Positions 5,136 through 5,890 of a stretch of 5,890 nucleotides of DNA are shown here, piece after piece; the first letter of the stretch is position 1, and each line of letters starts with the position of its first letter. Position numbers and translations under genes: made by a program. The notes under the pieces are model-generated. The model was not told the origin of the DNA. It saw nothing but the letters and a program-made list of their open reading frames with translations, and made no database searches. This DNA comes from Spirochaetota bacterium (GTDB taxonomy: Bacteria > Spirochaetota > Spirochaetia > Treponematales > Treponemataceae): positions 1-5,890 of the forward strand of contig JAEWMY010000022.1 of assembly GCA_023393015.1 (NCBI GenBank), given 5' to 3'.

Positions 5136-5890
5136 CATCGTATCTTGAAGAACATGCCGAGCACGGCGAGGGCGATGAGAACCTGCATTATCATGTACTT
5201 GAGGAGTATCTGCGTCGGCGACCACGCGCGGGTCTTTCTCATGTGATCGTGCAGGGGAAACCTGATGCTGTGGAGTATGCGGATCTTGAAGAAACGGAGC
5301 AGGGCGACCTTGAGAAGGCCGGTTCCGCCGTTGATCAGGATCATCGCGCTCGTCATGAGCAGCAGGAAGGGATTTCCCGAGAGGATCACGCACACGCCGA
5401 TGAAGAAACCGAGCGCGCGCGAGCCAGCGTCTCCCATGAGCACCTTGCTCGGGAAGGCGTTATGCCACAGATACCCCATCAAAACGCCGGTCAGGGCGAA
5501 CACGAATACCGCCCATTGCGCGCCGTCCTTCATGTGGGGAACCAGGAGATAGGCGGAGATGTTCTTGTGCCCGAGCACGAAATAGAAGATGAGGCCGAGG
5601 GAGACGAGGGCGATCATGGCGAGCGTGCCCGAAAGTCCGTCAACGCCGTCGGTGCAGTTGGTCGAGTTGATCGATACCCAGATGACGACCGTCGAGACGA
5701 CGAGGAAGATCGCGGGATGCACCTCGATAATCGCGCTCACGAAGGGAAGCCAGTAGCGGGCCTCGCCGCCGAAATAGCAGTACAGCAACGACGCCGAGGC
5801 GGCGAGAGAGAGCGCGAGGTCGATCGCTCCCTTCCGATATTCGCCCCAGGAACGCGTCGAGCGGTCGTCGAGGTAGCCGGTGAGCATGAC
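5135..5890 (-). CDS. mraY: Phospho-N-acetylmuramoyl-pentapeptide-transferase MraY (5'-truncated by window)
   Basis: Integral inner-membrane enzyme that transfers phospho-MurNAc-pentapeptide from UDP to undecaprenyl phosphate, making lipid I, the first membrane step of peptidoglycan synthesis. About 251 residues are visible. The N-terminus, roughly 100-110 residues by comparison with the 360-residue E. coli enzyme, lies right of the window. The Met at 5885-5887 is internal, since the frame continues and the catalytic DD follows six residues later. Numbering from that Met: GYLDD (Asp7/Asp8, equal to E. coli D115/D116); NSTNCTDGVDGLSG (74-87, matching the MraY NLTDGLDGLA loop); YLWHNAFPSKVLMGDAGSRALG (139-160, with Asp153 equal to D267); and PLHDH (211-215) at the usual HHH motif. 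Several hydrophobic helices (about 21-39, 58-73, 87-106, 126-142, 158-197, 230-247) fit the family's topology. The end MFFKIR resembles the usual short basic C-terminus. The stop TGA (complement of 5135-5137) shares base 5135 with the terminator T-run. WecA/TagO paralogues are less likely, given the TDGVDGL loop and overall match. Confidence 0.93.
   Translation of the reverse strand, partial: VMLTGYLDDRSTRSWGEYRKGAIDLALSLAASASLLYCYFGGEARYWLPFVSAIIEVHPAIFLVVSTVVIWVSINSTNCTDGVDGLSGTLAMIALVSLGLIFYFVLGHKNISAYLLVPHMKDGAQWAVFVFALTGVLMGYLWHNAFPSKVLMGDAGSRALGFFIGVCVILSGNPFLLLMTSAMILINGGTGLLKVALLRFFKIRILHSIRFPLHDHMRKTRAWSPTQILLKYMIMQVLIALAVLGMFFKIR

Overview
The window is GC-rich (roughly 60% by eye) bacterial DNA, densely coded, with short AT-richer gaps between genes. 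It holds seven genes. Six run on the + strand. One runs convergently on the - strand at the right end. The genes at the two edges are cut by the window. No stretch longer than about 85 bases lacks a gene, and I see no tRNA, rRNA, CRISPR array, transposase or phage gene. The likely source is a free-living or host-associated spirochaete (Treponema/Spirochaeta-like). This rests on the LpoB / COG3014 / LPP20 lipoprotein trio, the MraY with TDGVDGLSG and PLHDH variants, and the thioesterase style. A trio of this kind also occurs outside spirochaetes, so the assignment is an inference.

Layout. At 1-1019 is the C-terminal part of a hybrid sensor histidine kinase (end of HisKA, ATPase domain, receiver domain). 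It is followed 31 bases later by a small hot-dog acyl-CoA thioesterase (1051-1458), probably co-transcribed. An AT-rich gap with a promoter-like sequence and a short inverted repeat precedes a small VOC-fold protein (1543-1905). A second gap with a similar promoter-like sequence leads into a three-gene lipoprotein operon (1977-5064): an LpoB-like protein, a COG3014-family protein and an LPP20-family protein. Each has its own lipobox. The last two genes overlap by 13 bases.

After the operon comes a 14-base-period tandem repeat (about 3.5 units) that begins inside the LPP20 stop codon. It runs straight into a textbook Rho-independent terminator (9-bp stem, GAAA loop, six T). The terminator touches the stop codon of the convergent mraY gene (5135-5890, 5'-partial), which makes lipid I in peptidoglycan synthesis.

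How the genes work together. The three lipoproteins are probably made together and anchored in the cell envelope. The LpoB-like member suggests a link to peptidoglycan synthases, and the neighbouring mraY makes the lipid-linked peptidoglycan precursor. The functional link is suggestive only, since mraY is transcribed separately. The kinase, thioesterase and VOC genes look like ordinary unrelated neighbours. The best candidate for an under-described system is the lipoprotein trio. The most unusual DNA-level feature is the 14-base repeat next to the terminator.
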